Assembly: GCA_052273485.1 (NCBI GenBank)
Contig: DAVZID010000002.1
Span: 1-64,000 of the forward strand
From: Anthropogastromicrobium sp052273485
GTDB lineage: Bacteria; Bacillota; Clostridia; Lachnospirales; Lachnospiraceae
Length of the DNA stretch: 64,000 nucleotides
Reading direction: 5' to 3'
The position numbers and the translations under genes were made by a program. Positions 23,997 to 32,180 of this stretch are shown piece after piece. The notes under the pieces were generated by a model. The model was not told the origin of the DNA. It saw only the letters and a list, made by a program, of their open reading frames with translations, and did not search any database. The stretch's first letter is position 1. Each line of letters opens with the position of its first letter.

Positions 23997-26411
23997 ATGC
24001 AGACATTTCAGATCCACACAAAGGAAAAAAGAGAAGCAACTGGCGATCTCTTTGGTATATTTTTTGAGGATATTAACCATGCGGCAGACGGAGGCCTTTA
24101 TGCAGAGCTGGTCCAGAACCGCGCATTTGAATTTGACCCGATCGACAACAAGCAGTATCATGCACTTTATGCGTGGGAGAAATGCAGTCTGAATGCCAAA
24201 GAAAAACAGGCAGCAGAGGCTGTTTTTCTGGAAATCCTTACAGATAGCCCATACACGCAGAAAAATCCACATTATCTTCGCATTACTGCAAAGGCACCGT
24301 ATGCTGGAGTGCAAAACATTGGTTTTAACAGTGGTATTTCACTTGCAGGCGGCGAGACCTATCATTTTTCTTGCTATTTACGAAAAGTGGACGAGCAGGT
24401 GACCGTGAAGGTTTGCCTGATTGGAAAAGATGAAAAATATGGCAAAGAGTATGCTGCATGTGAATTAGTCTCAGATTCATCAGACTGGAAGAAGTACACT
24501 GCTGATCTTGTAATTCCAGAGGGTGAGAGCTGCACGGACGCACGTTTGGCACTTGTTTGTACGACATCTGGCAGCGTCGAGGTGGATTTTGTCTCTCTAT
24601 TTCCGGCTCATACCTATAAAAATCGTCCAAATGGTTTACGAAAGGATCTCTGCGAGATGCTTGAGGCGATGCATCCAAAGTTTATCCGATTCCCAGGCGG
24701 CTGTCTGGTACATGACGGACAGCTCGATCCGAATGCAAGAGATTCGATGTATCGTTGGAAGAACACGATCGGCCCGGTAGAAGAGCGACCAGCAAGACGA
24801 AACAATTGGGGCTACAACCAGACGCTCGGTCTTGGCTATTTTGAGTATTTCCAGCTGGCAGAGGATATCGGCGCAGAGCCGCTTCCGGTGCTTCCGGCAG
24901 CATATGATCCACATCACCAAAGAAAGGTGCCGCTTGACGAGCTCGGTCCGTGGATTGACGATGCGCTTGATCTGATCGAGTTTGCAAACGGAGATGAGAC
25001 GACTGTTTGGGGTAAGAAGCGTGCACAGATGGGTCATCCAAAGCCATTTGGTCTGAAATATCTGGCGATTGGAAATGAGGAGGTTGGCGAGGGTTTTCCT
25101 GAGCGTTATCCATATTTCCACAAGGCAATCCGTGAGAAATACCCGGAGATTAAGCTGATCGGATCTGCCAGCCCGTTTGCAGCAGGCGGTGAGTATGAGC
25201 GTGGTTGGGCGAGTGCGCGTGAGTGCGGCTGTGACTTGATCGATGAGCATTACTATATGAATACCGACTGGATGATCGCGAATGTCGATCGCTATGACAG
25301 CTTCTCGGCAGAGGATCCGAAGGTATTCCTCGGCGAGTATGCATCCTGGGGCAACCAGTGGCAAAATGGTTTGGCAGAAGCAGCCTTTATGACCGGACTT
25401 GAGAAAAATGTCCATGCAGTCGGTTTGGCTTGCTATGCACCAATGTTTGCCAATGTGGATTATGTAAACTGGCGTCCGGATATGATCTGGTTTGACAATC
25501 ATCAGGTTTACGGATCGGTCAATTATTACGTTCAGAGTATGTTTATGCGCCATCAGGGAACCCATCGCTTAGATTTTACAATGTCAGAGCCACAGGACGA
25601 GCAGACAGCGCGCCTTGCAGCCGAGCAGGAAATTCGCGACAATGCGAAAACCATCAGTGGTCCTGTTCGCTTGCAGGTCAACGAGGGACAAGGCGTGTTC
25701 TTTGAGGTGACCGTACAGAACAATGACACAGGAAAGCTGCATCGCTTTACCGATTGTGTATGTGGTGCGGAATCCGAAAAGCGTTCTGTTTCCTATGCAA
25801 ATGCAGTGGAGGCAGGCGTGATCCCGGCAGATTGGACCAATTATACGCTGACGATGAAGGCGAAGGAGATAGAAGGCCGCAAGGGCTTTATGATCTATAT
25901 TGGTGAGGCACATGACAACATGCTGTGGACACTCGGCGGTTGGCAAAATCTGGATATCAGCTTAGAGCACTTTAAAAATGGCAAGGGAGCCTGCTTAAGT
26001 GAGGCGATGTTCTCTGCCGAAAAGGAACACGAGTATGAGTTTAAACTGATCGTAGAGGGACGAACCATGAAGGCATATGTCGATGACGTGAAGTATCTTG
26101 ACACAATCGACAAGGTGCCGGTGGCACAGCCACTTTATGTATCGGCTGCGCTTGACGAGCTGACAGGTGATGTGATTGTGAAGGCAGTCAACATCACTGG
26201 CAAAAAGCAGGAAGCTGAGATTGCACTCGATGGCATAAAGGGTGTGCATCAAGTGCAGGTAGAAAAGATGGTGGCAATGCCATCCGACGAAAATACAATG
26301 GAGGAGAAGAAAAAAGTCGTGCCGGTTACGGCAGAGGAAAGAATCGCAGACGGCACATTTACGCGCGCGTTTGAGCCGTATTCGCTGACCATTCTTCGTA
26401 TTCATCCATAA
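23997..26411 (+). CDS. Alpha-L-arabinofuranosidase, GH51 (copy 2)
   Basis: An 804-residue GH51 alpha-L-arabinofuranosidase of the same long form as the one at 1619-4123: FFEDINHAADGGLYAEL near residue 20, a beta-sandwich insert (about 80-210), the acid/base Glu in AIGNEE at about 361 and the nucleophile Glu in FLGEYAS at about 447. It has no signal peptide and should act on imported arabino-oligosaccharides. GAGAGGAAAAGGTGAG precedes the ATG. Unlike copy 1 it is not among esterases; an ABC-F gene follows 26 bases downstream. Its arginine codons look CGT/CGC-rich, whereas copy 1 prefers AGA/AGG, suggesting different histories. Confidence 0.93.
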   Translation: MQTFQIHTKEKREATGDLFGIFFEDINHAADGGLYAELVQNRAFEFDPIDNKQYHALYAWEKCSLNAKEKQAAEAVFLEILTDSPYTQKNPHYLRITAKAPYAGVQNIGFNSGISLAGGETYHFSCYLRKVDEQVTVKVCLIGKDEKYGKEYAACELVSDSSDWKKYTADLVIPEGESCTDARLALVCTTSGSVEVDFVSLFPAHTYKNRPNGLRKDLCEMLEAMHPKFIRFPGGCLVHDGQLDPNARDSMYRWKNTIGPVEERPARRNNWGYNQTLGLGYFEYFQLAEDIGAEPLPVLPAAYDPHHQRKVPLDELGPWIDDALDLIEFANGDETTVWGKKRAQMGHPKPFGLKYLAIGNEEVGEGFPERYPYFHKAIREKYPEIKLIGSASPFAAGGEYERGWASARECGCDLIDEHYYMNTDWMIANVDRYDSFSAEDPKVFLGEYASWGNQWQNGLAEAAFMTGLEKNVHAVGLACYAPMFANVDYVNWRPDMIWFDNHQVYGSVNYYVQSMFMRHQGTHRLDFTMSEPQDEQTARLAAEQEIRDNAKTISGPVRLQVNEGQGVFFEVTVQNNDTGKLHRFTDCVCGAESEKRSVSYANAVEAGVIPADWTNYTLTMKAKEIEGRKGFMIYIGEAHDNMLWTLGGWQNLDISLEHFKNGKGACLSEAMFSAEKEHEYEFKLIVEGRTMKAYVDDVKYLDTIDKVPVAQPLYVSAALDELTGDVIVKAVNITGKKQEAEIALDGIKGVHQVQVEKMVAMPSDENTMEEKKKVVPVTAEERIADGTFTRAFEPYSLTILRIHP

Positions 26412-26437
26412 GAAAGGTTTTTGTAAAAGGTTTTACA

Positions 26438-28420
26438 ATGTTATATATGATCAATCACGGTGCGGTGTCCTACGGGGCAAACGACATCTTAACGAATATT
26501 AATTTTGAAATCAATGCAGGGCAGAAAATCGCTGTAGTCGGTCGAAACGGCTGCGGAAAGACGACTCTTTTAAAGCTGATTGAGGGCGAGGTTGCTCTTG
26601 AAAAGCGAGACAGCGATGAGGATATTTATATTGCAAAGAGTGGCAATCCGGTCATCGGCTATTTAAAGCAGATTGCTTTTGCCGATGAGAATATCTCGAT
26701 GGAGACCGAGGTGCGAAAGGTATTTGAGCCGTACCGCGAAAAGCAGCGCGAGCTCGAAAAGCAGCGCCAGATTATGGAGGCAGATCCGTCTGAGTTAAAT
26801 ATCCGCATCTACACGCAGATGCAGGAGCAGTTCACCGATATGGGTGGCTACTACTACGAAAAAGAGTATGAGACAATGCTTCGAAAGTTTGGCTTTACCG
26901 AGGCAGATAAGAAAAAGCCGCTTCGCGAATTTTCCGGTGGACAGCAGACAAAGCTTGGCTTTATCAAGATGCTGTTGTCAAAGCCAGATATTTTATTGCT
27001 CGACGAGCCGACAAACCACCTCGATATCGAGACGATTGAATGGCTTGAGAGCTATTTAAAGGCATACAATCGCGCTGTTGTCATCGTTTCCCATGACCGA
27101 CTGTTTCTTGACCGTATCGTAGACACCGTTTACGAGATTGAGTATGGCATTACCCACCGCTATAGCGGAAATTATACATCCTTCGTTGAACAAAAAAAGG
27201 CTGCATGGGACAAGCAGGAGAAAGATTATCAGGCACAGCAAAAGGAGATTGCTCGCCTGATGGAGATCGTCGAAAAGTTCAAGAACAAGCCTACAAAGGT
27301 AGCAATGACACGTTCCAAGCTAAAGCAGATCGAGCACATGGAAAAAATTGCACCGCCGCAGCGCTATGATTTAAAGGCGTTCCATGCAAACTTCCAGCCA
27401 GAAGTAGAGACAGGAAAGGAAGTTTTTACTGCGCGAAATCTTCAGATTGGTTACGATCATGTTCTCTCTGAGGTCAATCTGACATTGGAGAGAGGCCAAA
27501 AGCTTGGCATTGTCGGCGGAAATGGACTCGGAAAATCCACATTCTTAAAGACAATGATGGGCATGATCCAGCCGCTTGGAGGTGAGTATCAGTACGGAAT
27601 CCGCGTGCAGATCGGCTATTTTGATCAGCAGATGGCACACTACACAAGTGACGCCACAGTCATGGACGATTATTGGGCCGAGTATCCGAATTTGACCCAG
27701 ACAGAGGTGCGAAATGCTCTCGGTGCATTCCTGTTCTCTGGTGACGATGTGTTTAAGCAAGTCAGCATGCTTTCCGGAGGAGAGCGTGTGCGTCTGGCAC
27801 TGTGTAAGATTTTAAAGAAAAAGCCAAATCTGTTAATCCTCGATGAGCCGACGAACCATATGGATATCGTAGGAAAAGAGGCGCTCGAGCAGATGTTAAA
27901 GAACTATCAGGGAACACTCGTATTTGTTTCTCATGACCGTTATTTCGTCCGTCAGGTGGCCGATAAGATCTTAAGCTTTGATGGCGGAAAGACGACGTAT
28001 TACCCGTTTGGTTACGAGCAGTACGAGGAGGCAACGGTTGACAAGGAGGATCTGGTATCCTTTCATTCTGCTGGCGGCAAGTACGCAGCGGTTTCCCCGG
28101 CGGCAAAGCTTGCAGTCGAGCAGGAGAAAAAAGAGGCAGCGCCGGCAGCCAAAAAGGCGCTGTATGCAAACCCTGGCAAGGAGCGTTCCCGTCTGTCTGC
28201 AAAGGTTAAGAAGGCGGAGGCGGCAGTCGAAGTCTGCGAGGAGGCACTTTCCAAACTTCAGGATGAGTTAAATGATCCGGCGATTGCAGCTAGCTACAGT
28301 AAGCTGCAGGAGGCGCAGAAGAAGGTTGATGCCAAAGAAGAGGAACTCAATGGCCTGATGGAGGTATGGGAGCAGGCGAGCGCCGAGCTCGATGCATTCG
28401 AGGAGTCCTTGAAAAGCTGA
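26438..28420 (+). CDS. ABC-F family ATPase (ribosome-associated, YdiF-like)
   Basis: A 660-residue protein with two ABC ATPase domains and no membrane segments, the ABC-F arrangement. Domain 1 has GRNGCGKTT, FSGGQQTK and LLLDEPTNHLD; domain 2 has GGNGLGKST, LSGGERVR and LILDEPTNHMD. The linker between them (about 240-320, WDKQEKDYQAQQKEIARLMEIV...) is the P-site tRNA-interaction motif region. A C-terminal charged coiled coil (about 580-660) resembles YdiF/Uup proteins. ABC-F proteins act on the ribosome to relieve stalling, and some give antibiotic resistance; this one looks like a housekeeping member. It is 26 bases after the GH51 gene and probably co-transcribed. Confidence 0.9.
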   Translation: MLYMINHGAVSYGANDILTNINFEINAGQKIAVVGRNGCGKTTLLKLIEGEVALEKRDSDEDIYIAKSGNPVIGYLKQIAFADENISMETEVRKVFEPYREKQRELEKQRQIMEADPSELNIRIYTQMQEQFTDMGGYYYEKEYETMLRKFGFTEADKKKPLREFSGGQQTKLGFIKMLLSKPDILLLDEPTNHLDIETIEWLESYLKAYNRAVVIVSHDRLFLDRIVDTVYEIEYGITHRYSGNYTSFVEQKKAAWDKQEKDYQAQQKEIARLMEIVEKFKNKPTKVAMTRSKLKQIEHMEKIAPPQRYDLKAFHANFQPEVETGKEVFTARNLQIGYDHVLSEVNLTLERGQKLGIVGGNGLGKSTFLKTMMGMIQPLGGEYQYGIRVQIGYFDQQMAHYTSDATVMDDYWAEYPNLTQTEVRNALGAFLFSGDDVFKQVSMLSGGERVRLALCKILKKKPNLLILDEPTNHMDIVGKEALEQMLKNYQGTLVFVSHDRYFVRQVADKILSFDGGKTTYYPFGYEQYEEATVDKEDLVSFHSAGGKYAAVSPAAKLAVEQEKKEAAPAAKKALYANPGKERSRLSAKVKKAEAAVEVCEEALSKLQDELNDPAIAASYSKLQEAQKKVDAKEEELNGLMEVWEQASAELDAFEESLKS

Positions 28421-28536
28421 TGATTATGATTCACGGGGCGCGGGAAGATTACGAAGGGCGCTTCGACGAGTGTTTTGTCGACGAACCTACTCCGCAGAGC
28501 CGCCACTACAGTATTTATTGTCATACGTTATTTTGA
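28420..28536 (+). repeat. Hairpin-bearing intergenic repeat or micro-ORF, copy A
   Basis: A 38-codon frame starts in a TGATG overlap with the ABC-F stop. Within it, TTACGAAGG...ACGA-GTGTTTTGTCG (about 28449-28481) closely matches 56042-56076. The encoded peptide has YEGRFDECFV, and the other site has YEGPFNEVFV. The DNA can also fold (TTCG...CGAA arms at about 28461-28484). Whether it is a structured repeat, a protein remnant or a real small peptide is undecided. Confidence 0.4.
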
Positions 28537-28580
28537 CAGGCTTGCTCCAACGGTTCGTCTCGTAAAAGCACATCGTCTCA

Positions 28581-28646
28581 GCGCCGCTAGGTAACAAGGC
28601 GCCCTTGCGAATTGTAATAGAAAAGCCGCCTGCATAGTCAGGTGGC
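28581..28646 (+). promoter_or_regulatory. Structured leader ahead of the uracil permease
   Basis: GCGCC (28581-28585) can pair with GGCGC (28598-28602), CAAGG-CGC-CCTTG (28595-28607) is an alternative, and GCCGCCTG (28625-28632) pairs with CAGGTGGC (28639-28646) just before the ribosome site. I see no PyrR-binding consensus or known riboswitch core. Confidence 0.35.
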
Positions 28647-28673
28647 GATAAAAAGGAAGGGAAGGTACTTGGT

Positions 28674-30044
28674 ATGAGTGAACAACCACAAAAAACCAAG
28701 GGAATTCGCGATGCGAGAACGCTCGGAATTCCGAAAATGCTGCTGCTTGGAATCCAGCACATGTTTGCAATGTTTGGAGCAACGATTCTTGTTCCGATCC
28801 TGACAAATGTTTATTTTGAGGGAGAAGGACTTTCGGTTCAGGTAACACTGATCTGTGCCGGTCTTGGAACACTGTTTTTCCATCTGTGCTCTAAGATGAA
28901 GGTTCCAGCCTTTTTGGGTTCGTCATTTGCATTCCTGGGCGGATTTTCCGCAGTTGCTGCACTTGACACAGGCATTTTTGCCGACATGACGATGGGAGAA
29001 AAGCTTCCGTATGCCTGCGGAGGAATCGTCGTTGCTGGTCTGTTGTATCTGGTTCTGGCGCTGATCGTAAAATTAGTTGGTGTCAAGAAGGTTATGCGTT
29101 TCCTGCCGCCTGTTGTTACGGGACCAATGATCATTCTGATTGGTCTGTCTTTAGCAGGAAGTGCTGTTTCAAATGCATCTCAGAACTGGCTGCTTGCACT
29201 TGTTGCACTGGCAATTATCATTGTTGCCAATATCTGGGGCAAGGGCATGATCAAGATTATTCCGATTCTTCTTGGTGTTGTCGGTTCCTATGTGTTTGCA
29301 CTTATTTTGAATGCCTTTGGCGTAAAGAATCCGGACGGTTCTGCTATCTTGACTTTTACCGAGGTGTCCAAGGCTTCCTGGGTTGGTCTGCCACCATTCC
29401 AGCTGTGCAAGTTTGATCTGACTGCGATTCTTGTTATGGCACCGATCGCAATTGCATCCATGATGGAGCATATCGGTGATATGTCCGCGATCTCCGCAAC
29501 GGTTGGTGAAAACTTCATTGAGGATCCGGGTCTTCATCGCACATTGATCGGTGATGGTCTTGCAACCTCTCTGTCTGCACTTGTTGGTGGTCCTGCTAAC
29601 ACGACATATGGAGAGAACACCGGTGTTTTGGAGCTTTCCAAGGTATATGATCCGCGCGTTATTCGTATCGCAGCAATTTTTGCAGTAATCTTAAGCTTTA
29701 TCCCGAAGGTAGCAGAGATCATCGCATCCATTCCGTCTGCGATCATCGGCGGTGTATCCTTCATGCTGTATGGTATGATTTCTGCAATCGGTATCCGAAA
29801 TGTTGTTGAGAATCAGGTAGATCTTACCAAGTCCAGAAACCTGATTATTGCCGCTGTGATCCTTGTAAGTGGACTGGGCTTCTCGGATGGACTGACTTTC
29901 ACAATCGGAGGTGCTTCCATTACGCTGACTGGTCTTGCCATCGCTGCGATTGCAGGCATCGTTATGAATGCGATTCTGCCAGGCAATGATTATGAGTTTG
30001 GAACCAATGAGAAGGGCGATGAGAACCGCGGTATTCACGCCTGA
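28674..30044 (+). CDS. uraA: Uracil permease, NCS2 (UraA/PyrP) family
   Basis: A 456-residue NCS2 nucleobase transporter with 12-14 predicted membrane segments. The N-terminal FGATILVPILTNVYF and the later GGPANTTYGENTGVLELSKVYDPRVIR are characteristic of uracil permeases rather than xanthine permeases. It imports uracil with protons. AAGGAAGGGAAGG precedes the ATG. It lies alone between an ABC-F gene and trmO, and a structured leader about 90 bases long may control it. Confidence 0.9.
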   Translation: MSEQPQKTKGIRDARTLGIPKMLLLGIQHMFAMFGATILVPILTNVYFEGEGLSVQVTLICAGLGTLFFHLCSKMKVPAFLGSSFAFLGGFSAVAALDTGIFADMTMGEKLPYACGGIVVAGLLYLVLALIVKLVGVKKVMRFLPPVVTGPMIILIGLSLAGSAVSNASQNWLLALVALAIIIVANIWGKGMIKIIPILLGVVGSYVFALILNAFGVKNPDGSAILTFTEVSKASWVGLPPFQLCKFDLTAILVMAPIAIASMMEHIGDMSAISATVGENFIEDPGLHRTLIGDGLATSLSALVGGPANTTYGENTGVLELSKVYDPRVIRIAAIFAVILSFIPKVAEIIASIPSAIIGGVSFMLYGMISAIGIRNVVENQVDLTKSRNLIIAAVILVSGLGFSDGLTFTIGGASITLTGLAIAAIAGIVMNAILPGNDYEFGTNEKGDENRGIHA

Positions 30045-30069
30045 TTATGGACGTGGTTAAATTAAGCGA

Positions 30070-30099
30070 TTGACAAAAGTATTGATTTCGCAATATAAT
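30070..30099 (+). promoter_or_regulatory. Consensus promoter upstream of trmO
   Basis: TTGACA (30070-30075), 18 bases, TATAAT (30094-30099): both hexamers are perfect. The expected start site falls within the hairpin that begins at 30105. Confidence 0.75.
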
Positions 30100-30104
30100 A
30101 AAGT

Positions 30105-30135
30105 AAGCTGCCGTTTTCTGCGGCAGCTTCTTTTT
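30105..30135 (+). terminator. Terminator-like hairpin between uraA and trmO
   Basis: AAGCTGCCG (30105-30113) pairs exactly with CGGCAGCTT (30121-30129), followed by CTTTTT. It can end the uraA transcript. A transcript from the promoter at 30070-30099 would begin at or inside the hairpin. Confidence 0.85.
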
Positions 30136-30171
30136 CTGAAAGCAAACAAACAGGAAGACAGGATAGAAACC

Positions 30172-30864
30172 ATGGAGATAATCGCAAGAATACAGACCGA
30201 TTTTCCTACGAAATTCGGGATTCCCAGACAGAGCGGACTCGTGGAGTCTTTAAAGGGTGTTATTACATTTGAGCCGAAGTACCGTAATCCTCAGGGTGTG
30301 TACGGATTGGACGGATACAGCTATATCTGGCTTTTGTGGTCATTTAGTGAAAATCACAGGCAGGGATGGTCGGCTACCGTAAAGCCGCCGCGGCTGGGCG
30401 GCAATAAGAGGATGGGCGTCTTTGCGACGAGATCTCCGTTTCGTCCGAATGATATCGGCCTTTCCTGTGTAAAGTTAGAGCGAGTTGTCCTCGATGAAAA
30501 GAAAGGGCCGATGCTCTATGTGGCAGGTGTTGATCTGATGGACCAGACACCGATCTATGATATCAAGCCTTATATCCCGTTCACGGATAGTCACCCTGAT
30601 GCAAAGGGCGGCTTCTCTGATGCGGTACGGGATTATGCACTCGAGGTCGAGTTTCCGGCGCATCTTCTGGCACATTTTCCAGAGGAGAAGAGGGAGGCTG
30701 CGATCTACGTACTGCAGCAAGACCCACGCCCTGCCTATCAGCGGGATGAAACCCGTCGTTACGGCGTAGACTTCGCTGGATTTGATGTGCGTTTTCATGT
30801 GAAGGGGCAGGTGCTTACCGTGTGCGAGCTAGAGGAGCGTGCAAGCGGCATGATTTTTCGTTGA
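30172..30864 (+). CDS. trmO: tRNA (N6-threonylcarbamoyladenosine37) methyltransferase TrmO
   Basis: A 230-residue TsaA/TrmO (UPF0066) protein, which methylates the t6A base at position 37 of tRNA-Thr. Diagnostic segments are DFPTKFGIPRQSGLV, GLDGYSYIWLLWSF, and GVFATRSPFRPNDIGLS with the S-adenosylmethionine-binding loop. The C-terminal half (about 150-230) includes DPRPAYQ, which is typical of the bacterial form. The start at 30172 gives the family-like MEIIARI; an in-frame ATG at 30070 would place the terminator hairpin inside the gene. It is a single gene between two hairpin-bearing gaps. Confidence 0.9.
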   Translation: MEIIARIQTDFPTKFGIPRQSGLVESLKGVITFEPKYRNPQGVYGLDGYSYIWLLWSFSENHRQGWSATVKPPRLGGNKRMGVFATRSPFRPNDIGLSCVKLERVVLDEKKGPMLYVAGVDLMDQTPIYDIKPYIPFTDSHPDAKGGFSDAVRDYALEVEFPAHLLAHFPEEKREAAIYVLQQDPRPAYQRDETRRYGVDFAGFDVRFHVKGQVLTVCELEERASGMIFR

Positions 30865-30936
30865 GCAGACAGCTTATAAAAAAAACGAAGACGATAACAA
30901 AAGTAAAAAAGAATGGTAATGGAGTAAAAAAGTATT

Positions 30937-32097
30937 ATGAAGAACCAGAGCGAAAACAAGGTATATACATTGGCAGAGGTGCTTGGAAAGCACACCATCG
31001 CAGAGTTAAAGGAGATGACACAGGTACTTGGTGTAAAGGTGTTATCTAAGGCAAAGAAGCAGGAGATTATTGATGCATTATCTGCAAAGCTGTTAGATAA
31101 GGAGCTTCTTACAAGCTGGCTGCTCGCCGCAGGAAAGCAGGAGATTGAGGAGTTAGAGTTAGCAATGGCTGAAAAGGTAGTCATCGCAGAGGAGTCCGGT
31201 CGTTTCTACTACTGGAGAAATCTTCCAGTTGTATTTGTGACAGGTGACGGCGTTGTTGTCGTACCGGAGGAGACCGCAGCAGTTTACAATGAGATCAAGG
31301 CAGATGGCGAGTACGCAAGCAAGAGAGCACGTATCGACGTGATGGACGAGTATCTGGCTGCATGTGTAAATCTGTATCGTGCAATCGACATTGCAACCTT
31401 TATTTCTATCGTAAATAATCAGACCGGACTGGGCTTAAAGAGACCGGAGTTAGAGAGCTGGTTAAAGGATCGCGAGGCAGTACGCGGACAGCAGCTGTAT
31501 TTTACAGAGGGCGGCTATCTGTTAAGTGAAGAGTATCGCACCAATAAGAAGGAGGGCGAGGTTGTTGATTACCATCAGCTCTTAGAGCGTCAGGGTGGTA
31601 TGAGCTATTACATCCCATCAAAGAACGAGCTTCTTCGCTACGCAGATCCGTATTACGTAGAAAAGACTCCGTCTTACGCTGCATTCTGCCGTTTTGTAAA
31701 CGTTCGTCTGGGTCGTCCAGAGAACGAGGCAGCTGTTATCGGTTCCCATATCCAGTTAATTATGCGCCACGGTGCAATGCCGAAGGACATTTTCGCTGAG
31801 ATGGAACGTTTTGGTCTGACTGAGGAAAACGAGGAGCTGATGAGCGACTTTATCACCGTTATGATGGATATGTACAACAATACCAGAATGCCAGAGACCA
31901 GAGGCTTCACAACTGCAGAGGCACAGAAAGCAGATCCGTCCCGTCAGAAGAAGATTGCAAATGCTTCTGAGATCGTAACCTCTTCCATGCCGATTGTAAA
32001 GAATCGCATCGGCGGAAAGAAGATCTACCCGAACGATTTGTGCCCATGTGGAAGTGGCAAGAAGTATAAGAAGTGCTGCGGAAGGGTTAATCGATAA
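30937..32097 (+). CDS. SEC-C motif protein with Rho-N/SAP-like N-terminus
   Basis: A 386-residue cytoplasmic protein. The C-terminus, IYPNDLCPCGSGKKYKKCCGR, is a SEC-C zinc-binding motif (CxC-x8-CC) as found at the end of SecA. The first 50 residues (YTLAEVLGKHTIAELKEMTQ, VLSKAKKQEIIDAL) resemble a Rho N-terminal or SAP-like helical domain that binds nucleic acid. The middle 250 residues are of unknown type. The role is not known. The ribosome site is weak (GGAG at long spacing). It follows trmO by about 70 bases. Confidence 0.8.
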   Translation: MKNQSENKVYTLAEVLGKHTIAELKEMTQVLGVKVLSKAKKQEIIDALSAKLLDKELLTSWLLAAGKQEIEELELAMAEKVVIAEESGRFYYWRNLPVVFVTGDGVVVVPEETAAVYNEIKADGEYASKRARIDVMDEYLAACVNLYRAIDIATFISIVNNQTGLGLKRPELESWLKDREAVRGQQLYFTEGGYLLSEEYRTNKKEGEVVDYHQLLERQGGMSYYIPSKNELLRYADPYYVEKTPSYAAFCRFVNVRLGRPENEAAVIGSHIQLIMRHGAMPKDIFAEMERFGLTEENEELMSDFITVMMDMYNNTRMPETRGFTTAEAQKADPSRQKKIANASEIVTSSMPIVKNRIGGKKIYPNDLCPCGSGKKYKKCCGRVNR

Positions 32098-32101
32098 ATT
32101 A

Positions 32102-32135
32102 CCACCGTCATCTGGATGGTGGCGAGGCCACCTTT
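32102..32135 (+). other. Two mutually exclusive hairpins after the SEC-C gene
   Basis: GGTGGC (32118-32123) can pair either with the upstream CCACC (32102-32106) or with GCCACC (32127-32132), the latter followed by TTTT. It may be a weak terminator with an alternative fold. Confidence 0.5.
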
Positions 32136-32180
32136 TGTAAAACTACCGAGAAACCATAATAAAAGAAAGGCAGGTTTAAT

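Noticed and set aside
23616..24314. Minus-strand frame of 232 codons across the small lipoprotein and the GH51 start
   Set aside because: It reads through a terminator hairpin and two plus-strand genes; composition is that of a shadow.
24636..25565. Minus-strand frame of 309 codons inside the second GH51 gene
   Set aside because: It lies wholly inside a gene with intact catalytic motifs and has no family features.
28621..28650. Minus-strand terminator reading of the hairpin before uraA
   Set aside because: Only a four-base T run on that strand and no minus-strand gene upstream to terminate.
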